The notes beneath the pieces were generated by a model, which was not told where the DNA came from, made no database searches, and worked only from the letters and a program-made list of their open reading frames with translations. This document shows positions 45,382 through 56,350 of a stretch of 64,000 nt of DNA, piece by piece; within the stretch, counting starts at the first letter, position 1, and each line of letters starts with the position of its first letter. The DNA lies in NCBI RefSeq assembly GCF_946478805.1, contig NZ_CAMLDC010000022.1, forward strand, positions 12,566 through 76,565, read 5' to 3'. Source of the stretch: an uncultured Fluviicola sp. Its GTDB lineage: Bacteria; Bacteroidota; Bacteroidia; Flavobacteriales; Crocinitomicaceae. A program made the position numbers and the translations under genes.

Positions 45382-45436
45382 GGTGCAAAATTAACACAAT
45401 TGAATTGAGAATGTAAAATGTACAATTGAAAAGAAA

Positions 45437-45466
45437 AAGGTGGCCTCGATCTCTCTTAGCCACCTT
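45437..45466. terminator. Hairpin between sppA and murB
   Basis: AAGGTGGC / GCCACCTT (45437-45444, 45459-45466). It sits downstream of sppA on the minus strand; T residues beyond are few. Confidence 0.5.
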
Positions 45467-45478
45467 GTCAATTATTTA

Positions 45479-45496
45479 TTCCGATAGCTATCGGAA
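45479..45496. repeat. 18-bp perfect palindrome
   Basis: TTCCGATAGCTATCGGAA, directly after the sppA stop. A related sequence CCGATAGTTATCGG occurs at 26118-26131. Confidence 0.8.
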
Positions 45497-45507
45497 CTCA
45501 TTTTCAA

Positions 45508-47286
45508 TTAATGAAGATCGATTTCGTAAGGCATTCTCATTTGAATTCCACTATACGATTCCAATTTCATCAATCGTTTCGTCAGATCATCGATCACTTT
45601 CGGAACAGCTTGCTGTTTGATTTTCACTGATTCCTGATCCTCTTTAGACAATTGTTCCAGGATCTCTTCGAACGGATCTTCTTTTACTTTCGGATAATAT
45701 TGAACTTTTGCATTCTTCACTTTCGCTTCTTTGATAGCAAAAGCCAATGCATCGTTCATTCCTCCCAGCTTATCCACCAACCCGATTTTCAATGCATCAG
45801 CACCAGTCCAGACACGACCACGTGCGATCACTTGCACCTGATTTGTTGTCAAACCTCTTCCGTCAGCAACACGCTTTTTAAATTGCGTATAAATCTGATC
45901 AACTTCCGTCTGGATCAAACTTGTTTCTTCCGGGGTCAATTTTCTATTCATTGACAATACACTGTGTTTATTTGTCTGAACGCGATCGAAGGTCAAGCCC
46001 AACTTATTCTCCATGAATCCACCGGTATATGGAATCACTCCGAATACACCAATTGAACCCGTTATAGTTGTCGGTTCAGCAAAAATAGTGCTTGCCGGTG
46101 TTGAAATATAATATCCTCCGGATGCAGCAACATCCCCCATGGAAACGATCACTTTCTTTTTCTTCGTTGTCAGGGAAACCTCTCTCCAGATCTCTTCGGA
46201 TGCCAAAGCACTTCCTCCCGGACTGTTTACGCGGAAAACAACCACCTTAATTTTATTATTGTTTCGAACTTCCCTGAAATACTTACAGATTTTCTCTGAA
46301 GTCATTTCATCTCCATTCACCGTAATTGCACCTTCAGCAACGATTACTGCCACATTTGCACTGGACAAGTTCGTGGTAAAGGCCAATTGTTTATTTTTAA
46401 ATGACTTTTTTGCATATTCTTCGAATGTCATGATATTTTTCAGATCTTTCAATTTGGATTTTTTCAAGACGATTCCCTCCACTTCATCACGGTATTTAGT
46501 GGCATCGATCAATTTGAATTTAACCGCGTCATCTACACGTTGAATTTTTGCGTTTTCTGCAATATCATTTAGTTGAGCAACCGTCAATTTGCGGTCTGCT
46601 GCAATTTGAGAACGGATATCCGACCAGATAGAGCTCATATAGCGTTGCGTTTGCAAACGGCTTGAATCACTCATATTTGTTCTGAAGTATGGTTCAACTG
46701 CACTTTTGAAATCGTTGTTTGAACCACGGATGACCTGCATTTCGATTCCTAACTTATCAAAGGTGTTCTTGAAGAACATCAATTCACCACCAAGACCGAT
46801 GAATTCCATTGCAGATGTGGAGAAACCATATACCTCATCAGAAGCAGAGCTAATGTAATACTGCTTCTGAGTGATTACTTCACCGTTCAAATAGGCAACT
46901 ACGAATTTCCCCGACTTCTTGAAATCCTTCAATGCATTGCGAATTTCCATTGCAGTGGCATAACCGCATTGGACATTGCCCAATTCCAGGTAAATCCCTT
47001 TTACATGTTTATCTTCTTTCGCTTTTTCCAATCCTGTCAAGATATCCGCCAAACCGGTTGTCTTATCCATTGAAAAGTTCGGAGCGTTCAAAGTAGAGGA
47101 ACTTCTTTCACCGATTGCGCCACTAAGAGTCATATGTAAAACACTTGAATCCTTAGCATTCGGCTCATCACCCAACAAAGATCCAAAAACAATCAACCAA
47201 AAGATCCACCCCAAAACGGATAAGATCAGAGATGCTAATAAGGATGGCCAGAATATGCGCCAAAAAGAAACTTTTATTGTAGACAT
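45508..47286 (-). CDS. sppA: Signal peptide peptidase SppA, 67K type
   Basis: It degrades cleaved signal peptides at the inner membrane. The 592-residue protein has one N-terminal TM (~13-38) and two tandem ClpP-like domains. The catalytic dyad is intact: K194 in NDFKSAVEPY (first domain) and S389 in GDVAASGGYY (second domain), matching K209 and S409 of E. coli. The start was moved from 47331 to the ATG at 47286 because a TATATTTG element (47305-47312) lies between the two. It is divergent from folK. Confidence 0.95.
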   Translation of the reverse strand: MSTIKVSFWRIFWPSLLASLILSVLGWIFWLIVFGSLLGDEPNAKDSSVLHMTLSGAIGERSSSTLNAPNFSMDKTTGLADILTGLEKAKEDKHVKGIYLELGNVQCGYATAMEIRNALKDFKKSGKFVVAYLNGEVITQKQYYISSASDEVYGFSTSAMEFIGLGGELMFFKNTFDKLGIEMQVIRGSNNDFKSAVEPYFRTNMSDSSRLQTQRYMSSIWSDIRSQIAADRKLTVAQLNDIAENAKIQRVDDAVKFKLIDATKYRDEVEGIVLKKSKLKDLKNIMTFEEYAKKSFKNKQLAFTTNLSSANVAVIVAEGAITVNGDEMTSEKICKYFREVRNNNKIKVVVFRVNSPGGSALASEEIWREVSLTTKKKKVIVSMGDVAASGGYYISTPASTIFAEPTTITGSIGVFGVIPYTGGFMENKLGLTFDRVQTNKHSVLSMNRKLTPEETSLIQTEVDQIYTQFKKRVADGRGLTTNQVQVIARGRVWTGADALKIGLVDKLGGMNDALAFAIKEAKVKNAKVQYYPKVKEDPFEEILEQLSKEDQESVKIKQQAVPKVIDDLTKRLMKLESYSGIQMRMPYEIDLH

Positions 47287-47304
47287 AGATACTAAACTTT
47301 GAAA

Positions 47305-47312
47305 CAAATATA
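47305..47312 (-). promoter_or_regulatory. -7 element for sppA
   Basis: TATATTTG on the minus strand, 18 bp before the ATG at 47286; it decides the start choice. Confidence 0.5.
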
Positions 47313-47389
47313 CGCCCAAATAAAAAGTCATCCCATCTTTAATGATGTAAGTTATCTTTACTCTATCAAAAGGACAAATATTGATTTGA

Positions 47390-47926
47390 ATGGTAAGTCA
47401 AAAAGAAAGTATTTATAGCGAGCATATTTATATTGGTGTCGGGACGAATCTGGGTGATCGGCTGGGGAACATAAAAGCAGCTATGAAGGAGCTTGGCATG
47501 CATGGAATCCGTGTTATCCGAACTTCATCCATTTACGAAACCCGGGCCTGGGGATTTGAATCCGACGATTTATTTCTAAATGCGGTGTTTGAATGCGCAA
47601 GCCCAATAAAACCAATGGATTGTTTAAAAGCCCTTCAATTTGTGGAAAAAAAAATGGGCAGACTAAAGACCCTGAAAGAGGGTTACGAATCGCGAATTAT
47701 TGACCTGGATATCCTGCTCTATAAAGAGCAACAAATCAGTTTACCCGAATTGACAATTCCCCACACCTATATCACTGAGAGACAGTTTGTAATCGAACCG
47801 ATGCATGAGCTAACAGGCTCCTTTTTCTTCCATTCACTCCAAAGCAATTTTGAAGACCTAAAAATTAAATTCAAAAACCCCGAATTTCCATTCGTCGTTT
47901 ATAATCCGCCACTTGTCAATGAATAA
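47390..47926 (+). CDS. folK: 2-amino-4-hydroxy-6-hydroxymethyldihydropteridine pyrophosphokinase
   Basis: It transfers pyrophosphate to the pterin in folate synthesis. The 178-residue protein has the family start YIGVGTNLGDRLGNI, the pterin-binding segment SSIYETRAWGF, the catalytic metal motif SRIIDLDILLY (D residues of DLD) and IPHTYITERQFVIEPM. It is the divergent neighbour of sppA. The stretch 47927-48007 upstream of the next gene is AT-rich and contains no clear promoter pair. Confidence 0.96.
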   Translation: MVSQKESIYSEHIYIGVGTNLGDRLGNIKAAMKELGMHGIRVIRTSSIYETRAWGFESDDLFLNAVFECASPIKPMDCLKALQFVEKKMGRLKTLKEGYESRIIDLDILLYKEQQISLPELTIPHTYITERQFVIEPMHELTGSFFFHSLQSNFEDLKIKFKNPEFPFVVYNPPLVNE

Positions 47927-48007
47927 ATACATATTAATCTTCATAGGTTAAAAAATAATGTTTATTATTGCAAGGAATTTTATTAAGGTAGTAACTAACA
48001 ATTGAAT

Positions 48008-49708
48008 ATGAAAAAGCAAAGTATCAAAGGATTAGCTTTTATCGCTGTAACTGGTTCGCTTGTTTCAAGTTGTGATCTTTTAAAGGATCTGGATTACACA
48101 GTAACTCCAAGCCCTCTTGAGATGCACGCTGACAGTGTACGCGTAAAAATTGACGTTAAATTCCCAGAGAAAGGAATTAAGAAAAAAGCATATGCTGAAA
48201 TCACTCCGAAATTAGCTGGAACATCGTTGAAAACGGTAACAGTTCAAGGAGAGAAAGCGACAGCAAATGGTACAGTAATTCAGTATAAACCAGGTGGAAC
48301 TATGACATACACAGATGTTGTTGCATACAAACCGGAGTTTGAATACACTGAATTAATGGTAACTGGTAAAGTATTCAAAGGTGGTAAGGAAAAAGCAGGT
48401 CAATTTGAGGATAAAGAAATCGCAAAAGGTACCATCATCACTCCTTACTTGGTAAATAAAGATTTCAAGTGTATTTACGCGAAAGATGAGTTCAAGAGAG
48501 TAATTGAGCACACAACTGCTTCTCAGTTCAACTATTTGAAAGGAAAGCATGATGTTCGTAAAACTGAATACAAGGATACCGATATCGTGAATTTAGGGAA
48601 CTGGTTGGCTGCTGCTCAGTCAAATCCGAAAATCGCTATCAAATCAATCAACATTACAGGTTTTGCATCTCCTGAAGGAGAAGTAGCGTTCAATGACAAC
48701 TTGTCAACTGACCGTGCAAATTCCGGTAAAGCTGCAACAATTGAAGTAGCGAAAAAATCTAAAAACGAAAAGGCATCAGGTGAGATTTACAACCTGGCTG
48801 GACGTGGTGAGGATTTTGACGGTTTCAAAGTACAGCTAGCTAAAAACACAGCAATCAAGCAAGAAGATAAAGATTTGATCTTACGTGTACTTCAAATGTA
48901 CGCTGATCCGAATCAACGTGAGACTGAAATGAGAAACTTAGGTAAATCATTTACAGAATTAGACAAAAATATCTTCCCATTATTGCGTCGTGCTGAAGTT
49001 AGTGTTGTTTACGATCTAACAGGATATTCTGATGAGGAATTGAAATCAATCTCTACTTCAGATCCACAAAAATTGACATTAGAAGAGTTGTTATTTACAG
49101 CTACTTTGACTGAAGATTTGAACGAGAAAGGTCGTTTATACCGTGAGGCTGAGAAAAAAGATCCTTCTGATTACCGTGCTGCAAACAACGTTGGTGTTGT
49201 ATTGTACAACCAAGGTAAAGTTGCAGAAGCGAAATCTCAATTCGAAAAAGCAAATGGTTTGAAAGACAATGCTATTTCTAAAAACAACTTAGGTGCTGTT
49301 GCAGGAGTAAGCGGAGATCGTAAAAAAGCTGCTGATCTATTTGGACAAGCTGGTGGTGCAGGTGATGAAGTAAATTACAACAAAGGTATCCTTGCTATTC
49401 AAAACGGTAAGTATGCAGATGCTGTGAGTTCTTTCGGTGGAACTGCTTCTTTCAACAAAGCATTGGCTCAATTGTTGAACGGTGACGCTGCTGCCGCAAT
49501 CAAAACTATCGATGATTCCAACGATAAAGAATCAGGTCAAGGATACTACCTGAAAGCAATTGCTGCTGCTCGTCAAAGCAAATTGACTGACTTGGTAAGC
49601 AACTTGAAAAATGCTATCGGTAAAGATGCTGCATGGAAAGCAAAAGCTGCTAAAGACCGTGAGTTCTTGAAGTATGCTGAAGACGCTTCTATGTCTTTCA
49701 TCAAATAA
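48008..49708 (+). CDS. Abundant-looking OmpA/TPR lipoprotein of unknown function
   Basis: The 566-residue protein has a lipobox SSC with lipid Cys22. An N-terminal beta-rich part (to ~150) is followed by a region resembling an OmpA-like peptidoglycan-binding domain (SINITGFASPEGEVAFNDNLSTDRA with the conserved ...N..LS..RA pattern, ~213-240). TPR-like helical repeats fill the C-terminal third (~370-560, YRAANNVGVVLYNQGKVAEAK). Codon use is strongly biased to GGT/GCT/GTT/CGT, more than its neighbours, suggesting high expression. The start was moved from a TTG at 48002 to the ATG at 48008. A terminator follows. It could be a cell-envelope linker; not named. Confidence 0.72.
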   Translation: MKKQSIKGLAFIAVTGSLVSSCDLLKDLDYTVTPSPLEMHADSVRVKIDVKFPEKGIKKKAYAEITPKLAGTSLKTVTVQGEKATANGTVIQYKPGGTMTYTDVVAYKPEFEYTELMVTGKVFKGGKEKAGQFEDKEIAKGTIITPYLVNKDFKCIYAKDEFKRVIEHTTASQFNYLKGKHDVRKTEYKDTDIVNLGNWLAAAQSNPKIAIKSINITGFASPEGEVAFNDNLSTDRANSGKAATIEVAKKSKNEKASGEIYNLAGRGEDFDGFKVQLAKNTAIKQEDKDLILRVLQMYADPNQRETEMRNLGKSFTELDKNIFPLLRRAEVSVVYDLTGYSDEELKSISTSDPQKLTLEELLFTATLTEDLNEKGRLYREAEKKDPSDYRAANNVGVVLYNQGKVAEAKSQFEKANGLKDNAISKNNLGAVAGVSGDRKKAADLFGQAGGAGDEVNYNKGILAIQNGKYADAVSSFGGTASFNKALAQLLNGDAAAAIKTIDDSNDKESGQGYYLKAIAAARQSKLTDLVSNLKNAIGKDAAWKAKAAKDREFLKYAEDASMSFIK

Positions 49709-49732
49709 GAAATTAACTTCTTAAATAATAAG

Positions 49733-49768
49733 ACCCCGACATCGCTTAGCGATCGTCGGGGTTTTTTA
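49733..49768 (+). terminator. Strong terminator after the OmpA/TPR lipoprotein gene
   Basis: ACCCCGAC / GTCGGGGT with inner ATCGC/GCGAT, then TTTTTTATT. It resembles the gldJ terminator (CCCCGAC stem), another well-expressed gene. Confidence 0.85.
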
Positions 49769-49799
49769 TTACATTTGAATCTATACCAATCAATATCCG

Positions 49800-50453
49800 A
49801 TGAATTCAATTTTCCTTCGCGCGAAACACTGGCAATTATTTATACCCTTGATTGCTATTCCATTTGTTACCTTCATCATTTTTGGTGTTGCCGTTGCTAT
49901 CATCATGCTAGGACACAATCGCAATCCAAGAGGACCTGAAGACCTTGTTTGGATCTTCTACTTTTTTCCGATTCTCTTTGCTCTTTGCGGGTTTATTCAA
50001 TTTGCCTGGTTTTGGAATGTCATTACCAAATTAAATCCATTGGTCCCAACCAGGAGAGGCAAATTTCCAATGAGAAGAATTAAGCTGTTTTTCTTTATAC
50101 CGATAATCTACTTCTGCCTGGCTCCGTTTTTTATTGCTTTTGCAGTTAAGACAACCAGCCATCATCAAAATATAGGCGGAATGATGCAAGTGGCAATATT
50201 AGGAATCCTTACATTCCTTCTGCACTTCTTCAGTATCTTTTGTATCCTGCATACCATTTTCTTTGCAGCTAAGACTATCAGAAGTGCTGAGCTGAAAAGA
50301 AATGTCCGTTTTTCCGACTTTGCAGGGTATTTTTTCCTGATCTGGGTTTTTCCTGTCGGAATTTGGTTTATCCAGCCTCGGATTAATGCACTTCTGGACA
50401 GAGCGAATAATTCTTTTGCCTCCACTTCCATGAGTGAAGAACTTTCGGATTGA
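49800..50453 (+). CDS. Integral membrane protein of unknown function
   Basis: The 217-residue protein has about five TM helices (~13-37, ~50-72, ~94-113, ~126-150, ~168-185) and a polar C-terminal tail. It is not recognised. It stands between the lipoprotein terminator and a convergent OmpA-type gene (20 bp apart). A short Arg/Lys-rich loop (RRGKFPMRRIK) lies between TM2 and TM3. Confidence 0.7.
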   Translation: MNSIFLRAKHWQLFIPLIAIPFVTFIIFGVAVAIIMLGHNRNPRGPEDLVWIFYFFPILFALCGFIQFAWFWNVITKLNPLVPTRRGKFPMRRIKLFFFIPIIYFCLAPFFIAFAVKTTSHHQNIGGMMQVAILGILTFLLHFFSIFCILHTIFFAAKTIRSAELKRNVRFSDFAGYFFLIWVFPVGIWFIQPRINALLDRANNSFASTSMSEELSD

Positions 50454-50472
50454 TTCTAAAGCGGTTTAACAA

Positions 50473-51312
50473 TCAAATAAACTCAAAGTCCACTCTCCGG
50501 TTCAATTGCTTCCCTTCGGAGGATTTATTGTCGCCTACCGGGTTCTTTTCTCCCTTGAAATCTATCACTATGCGGTCCCGCTTCAGCCCAGCTTTCACAA
50601 AAAAGTCGATAATCGCTTGAGCCCTGCGTTCTGAAAGCTGTATATTGTATTCGTCCGAGCCATCCGCATCCGTATTTCCAGTAACACGGACCCGCAGATC
50701 CGTATGACTATTGATGACGTAGACGATCCGTTTCAGGAATGCGTCATATTCAGGGCGAATCTCAGCCCGGTCGTAATCAAAATAAATCGGTTCAAAATGA
50801 AAGTTCTTACGTTCCGAATCTCTGATTTCTTTAGACTTCCGACCATTCTTCAGGTCTTCCAGAAAAATAGGTCTCCAGGATTGTAATTCGACAATTGTCT
50901 TTTCCCGCGAAACAGTTTCATCGACTTTAAAACAAACTATTTTCCCACTCACACCCTTGCATTCCAAGCTATAAAACTTACCTTGCAGATATCCTGTAGA
51001 GTCTACATAGGCCAATTCAAAATCGAGTGCACACCAGCGATTCCCATAAAGATCCTTCTTTTTGATGGTAGTGGATTGCTTTCCTTTAATGAAACCGTTT
51101 TTCATTTCTGTCTTAAGGACACGAACCACATACGCATCCTTTCCATTCAATTCCTCCCGTGTGATTGTCTCTTTTCCAAAATCAAAATAGATGATGGATG
51201 CCTGATCCATTTTCTGACCATCACGAATCATCACACCCTTCCAAACTCCAGTGACTTGAGCACCGGTAATGAGTGATAAAACCATTGAAAAAATGCACAA
51301 TTGGTACTTCAT
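50473..51312 (-). CDS. OmpA-family protein
   Basis: The 279-residue protein has a signal peptide (~1-19, ITGAQ), an N-terminal domain of unknown fold (~20-165), and a C-terminal OmpA-like peptidoglycan-binding domain: IYFDYDRAEIRPEYDAFL, VRVTGNTDADGSDEYN, LSERRAQAIIDFF and a terminal NRRVDFEFI. The domain would bind diaminopimelate in the cell wall and so anchor the envelope. It is divergent from the glutathione peroxidase gene. Confidence 0.88.
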   Translation of the reverse strand: MKYQLCIFSMVLSLITGAQVTGVWKGVMIRDGQKMDQASIIYFDFGKETITREELNGKDAYVVRVLKTEMKNGFIKGKQSTTIKKKDLYGNRWCALDFELAYVDSTGYLQGKFYSLECKGVSGKIVCFKVDETVSREKTIVELQSWRPIFLEDLKNGRKSKEIRDSERKNFHFEPIYFDYDRAEIRPEYDAFLKRIVYVINSHTDLRVRVTGNTDADGSDEYNIQLSERRAQAIIDFFVKAGLKRDRIVIDFKGEKNPVGDNKSSEGKQLNRRVDFEFI

Positions 51313-51381
51313 ATCCTCTTATTCGTTAATTTTAGAAAAAAGTTGCCTTTTGGGTCACTTATCACCAATAAAAATTTGATT

Positions 51382-51915
51382 ATGAAAGCAATACTATTTT
51401 CTCTTTTCGTACTTATAAGCGTAATTGCTTCTTCCCAGACAATCTACGACTTCAAAGTGACAGATATTGATGGCAACCAGTTTGATCTTGCATCCTTGAA
51501 AGGAAAGAAGGTTATGATTGTGAATACAGCTTCAAAATGTGGTTATACTCCGCAATATGAAGAGTTGGAAAAATTATACGAAACATACAAAGACCAGAAC
51601 TTTGTGATTGTGGGTTTTCCGTCAAATGACTTCATGTCACAGGAACCGGGATCGAATGATGAGATCAAGGAATTCTGTAAAAAAAATTACGGGGTGAGTT
51701 TCCCTATGATGAGTAAGATTGAAGTGAAAGGAAAAGAAATGCACCCTTTATATCAATTTCTTACTGAAAAAAAGAAAAACGGATTCTCGGATAATTCCGT
51801 GAAATGGAACTTCCAAAAGTACCTGATCAATGAGGAAGGAAAACTGGAAAAAGTAATTGCCCCGGGAACAAAACCGTTGTCGGAAGAAATCACTTCCTGG
51901 ATTGTAAACAAATAA
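51382..51915 (+). CDS. Glutathione-peroxidase-family thiol peroxidase, exported
   Basis: The 177-residue protein has a signal peptide (MKAILFSLFVLISVIASSQ) and then a GPx fold: peroxidatic C53 in NTASKCGYTPQYEEL, the Gln of the tetrad in SNDFMSQEPGS (~Q88), and the Trp/Asn motif VKWNFQKYL. It uses Cys, not selenocysteine. Such enzymes usually use thioredoxin-like donors; its export to the periplasm is inferred from the signal peptide. The start was moved from a TTG at 51301 to the ATG at 51382. The next gene follows 19 bp later and may be co-transcribed. Confidence 0.92.
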   Translation: MKAILFSLFVLISVIASSQTIYDFKVTDIDGNQFDLASLKGKKVMIVNTASKCGYTPQYEELEKLYETYKDQNFVIVGFPSNDFMSQEPGSNDEIKEFCKKNYGVSFPMMSKIEVKGKEMHPLYQFLTEKKKNGFSDNSVKWNFQKYLINEEGKLEKVIAPGTKPLSEEITSWIVNK

Positions 51916-51934
51916 TAAAATAAATAATAAACAA

Positions 51935-53548
51935 ATGAAAATCAGAAACCTCGCTACCTTAGCATTCATCGGAGCTACCTTTGCAAGCACAGTGTTCGCT
52001 CAAGATGAAAAAATTACTACTTCGAAGGAATTCCAATACGAATGCGGAAATCCTTACCCGGTTGTGGATGCAGCAATAAAAAGTTATGCTGCAAAAGATG
52101 GAAATGTAGTCTCTTTCAAAATGAGTAGAGGTATGGTCACCATCCAAAAATTTTCAGGCTCAAAAATAGGTCAGGAATCAATTAAGGTCTACGAAGATTT
52201 TCCAAAAGGAACCGTTTATGAAGACGATTTGGAGACAGAAGACTTTGTTTACCTGCTTTATTCTGTTTGGGACAAAGCGAACAAAACAGAACAACTTTAT
52301 GTAAGAGCAATCAACTTGAACACCGGAGAATTCGAAAATGATGGTGAACGTGTAATCGCTGTAGATGGTAAAGTGACAGGCGGTGATGGAAACAAATTTA
52401 AGTTAGCCACTTCCTTTGACAATACTAAACTATTAATTTATTTCCGCAAAAAACCGGAATCCCGCAACGATAAAATCAACAAAGATGTGATTGGTTTATA
52501 CGTATTTGATAAGGACCTGAAACAAGTTTGGGGTAAAGATGTGGAAATGCCATACACGGAAGCTCGTATGAACAATATCGACTATACTGTTGGTTCGGAC
52601 GGAGACGTTTTCGTTCTAACGGAAGTCATGAAAGATGGAGAAACGAGACGATACGATCGTGACGACAACCCTAATTTCGATTACCAATTGGTTTCGGTTT
52701 CCGAATCGGGTGTAAATGTAGACGCTTCGGACATTGATGTCAAGGGAAAATACGTTACACAGGTAAACTTCTTTGAAGGAAGAGATAATACTCTATTGTT
52801 AGCTGGTTTTTATGGAAATAAAAGAGGTCTTCAGGTAGATGGGATTTTCTATTGTTCATTGAACAAAGACGGCAAACAAGCTGACTTTAAATCGTTCGAA
52901 ATCCCAACAGAATTGATCAAGCAATATATGTCCCAGAGAAGTCAGGACAAAATGGATAAGAAAGAAGAAAAAGGAAAAGATCTTGGTATTACCAGTATGC
53001 GTTTGCGTGAATTATATATCGAAGCAGATGGAAGTATATTATTTGCCAGTGAAAAATACTATGTTGTAAGTTATTATAATTCCAAAACAGGTCAAACTAC
53101 CTATACTCACTATTATGAGGAGATGTTAGCTGGTAAAATCAACAAAAACGGGGAATTGGTTTACATGAGAAAACTTCCTAAAAAACAAGTCAGTCCATCA
53201 ACATATAGTCCTTATTACCGAGGTGGTTTGGGTTACCGTTTGATTTCTTCAAAAAACAACTATTATTTTATGTTCCTTGACAACGTTAAAAATCTTGAAT
53301 TAGCGGAAAACAAAGTTCCAGAAAGACATATTGACGGAAGAGGAGGATTCTTAACAGCTTATCAGGTTAATAAGGAAACAGGAGCCGTTCGTAAACTGTC
53401 TATTTTAGATACGCGTGATGCACAAGGTTATGACCTGTTCCAGTTCAATACAGAACGAATTGTTTCACTTGACGATGATGAGTTTGCAGTAGAGTGCTAT
53501 ATCAAAAGCAAGCAAGATATCATGATCCGAATCAAGGTTCTCGAATAA
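51935..53548 (+). CDS. Exported protein of unknown function
   Basis: The 537-residue product has a signal peptide (1-22, STVFAQ) and no recognised domain. It is beta-rich, with repeated segments such as FKLATSFDNTKLLIYFRKKP and GDVFVLTEVMKDGETRRYDRDD spaced as in beta-propeller-like or WD-like proteins; that is only a pattern. A Lys/Glu-rich helix lies at ~335-350. It follows the exported peroxidase by 19 bp and ends before a strong terminator. It is probably periplasmic or outer-membrane associated. Confidence 0.7.
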   Translation: MKIRNLATLAFIGATFASTVFAQDEKITTSKEFQYECGNPYPVVDAAIKSYAAKDGNVVSFKMSRGMVTIQKFSGSKIGQESIKVYEDFPKGTVYEDDLETEDFVYLLYSVWDKANKTEQLYVRAINLNTGEFENDGERVIAVDGKVTGGDGNKFKLATSFDNTKLLIYFRKKPESRNDKINKDVIGLYVFDKDLKQVWGKDVEMPYTEARMNNIDYTVGSDGDVFVLTEVMKDGETRRYDRDDNPNFDYQLVSVSESGVNVDASDIDVKGKYVTQVNFFEGRDNTLLLAGFYGNKRGLQVDGIFYCSLNKDGKQADFKSFEIPTELIKQYMSQRSQDKMDKKEEKGKDLGITSMRLRELYIEADGSILFASEKYYVVSYYNSKTGQTTYTHYYEEMLAGKINKNGELVYMRKLPKKQVSPSTYSPYYRGGLGYRLISSKNNYYFMFLDNVKNLELAENKVPERHIDGRGGFLTAYQVNKETGAVRKLSILDTRDAQGYDLFQFNTERIVSLDDDEFAVECYIKSKQDIMIRIKVLE

Positions 53549-53551
53549 ACC

Positions 53552-53584
53552 AAAAAGCTCCGATTTGATCGGAGCTTTTTTTTG
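53552..53584 (+). terminator. Terminator before gyrB
   Basis: AAAAAGCTCCGAT / ATCGGAGCTTTTT with a TTG loop; a perfect 13-bp stem. Confidence 0.9.
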
Positions 53585-53661
53585 TTCCAAACGTTAATAT
53601 TTTGTTGATAAGTACTAGCTTCCCAGCACCTTTCCGGCTAGTAAAAACGGCTTAAATTCCG

Positions 53662-53669
53662 TATATTTG
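53662..53669 (+). promoter_or_regulatory. -7 element for gyrB
   Basis: TATATTTG, 39 bp before the gyrB ATG; no clear -33 partner. Confidence 0.45.
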
Positions 53670-53696
53670 TTGGGCATTGAAAAATGCGTTTTTTAA

Positions 53697-55661
<1,965 letters not shown>

Positions 55662-55665
55662 ATAG

Positions 55666-55701
55666 AAAAAGCCCTGACGATGAATCTCAGGGCTTTTTTT
55701 T
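55666..55701 (+). terminator. Terminator after gyrB
   Basis: AAAAAGCCCTGA / TCAGGGCTTTTT, perfect 12-bp stem, then Ts. Confidence 0.9.
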
Positions 55702-55744
55702 ATATTTATATCCAAATCAATTTTAGTCAAACGAAACGCGTCTT

Positions 55745-56350
55745 ATGATCCATCGATTATTGTTCTTGTTAATCCCAACCTTCCTGGTTGCAGGATGTTT
55801 TGATTATGACAAAGAAAATAAGGAAATAAGGAAAGCTTTCAAAACCAACCACTATAATTTCAAATTGGATAAAACCCTTAAGTATGAAGGGATTTCATTC
55901 AAAATACCAGAACACTTCAAAAAAAACTTTGCACACAATTATACCATTAAGAATTCTTCTTTAACACGGACTTGCAATGCTTTGAATATCTATTTTTCAG
56001 TAGAACGATTTAATGATTCAGACTTGAACCGGGATTTCGTTTACGACTTTGTGATTGAAGATGATTTATTGAACACCTTCCAAGATGCGTATGTTTGGCG
56101 TAGATATGAATCCTTGGATAATTCCGGAGTATCCATTAAAAAGGAACTTCCGAAAACATACAAGCACAAAGGGGTCATCCAAACCATTTCCGGTGATGGC
56201 ACCTATTCAGGAAGGGCATATTATGTCACATCTACCATGAAAGTCGGGAGTGACTTCTATGTTTTTCAATGGATCACAAGCAAACCTGTCATGAATTACA
56301 CTTATGACGACTTCGAACAAATCTTGAAAAGTGTACGGAAATCAAAATGA
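55745..56350 (+). CDS. Lipoprotein of unknown function
   Basis: The 201-residue protein has a lipobox VAGC with lipid Cys18. The rest is a mixed alpha/beta region with many aromatic residues. No family is recognised. It overlaps the Nudix gene by four bases (ATGA), so the two are translated together; the partnership with a nucleotide hydrolase is not explained. Confidence 0.72.
   Translation: MIHRLLFLLIPTFLVAGCFDYDKENKEIRKAFKTNHYNFKLDKTLKYEGISFKIPEHFKKNFAHNYTIKNSSLTRTCNALNIYFSVERFNDSDLNRDFVYDFVIEDDLLNTFQDAYVWRRYESLDNSGVSIKKELPKTYKHKGVIQTISGDGTYSGRAYYVTSTMKVGSDFYVFQWITSKPVMNYTYDDFEQILKSVRKSK

Noticed and set aside
46800..46900. Possible loss of the SppA catalytic Lys (ASDEVYG where E. coli has ANKIWL)
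   Set aside because: The catalytic Lys is in the later motif GTYKSAVEPF, and the equivalent K194 (NDFKSAVEPY) is present, so the enzyme looks intact.
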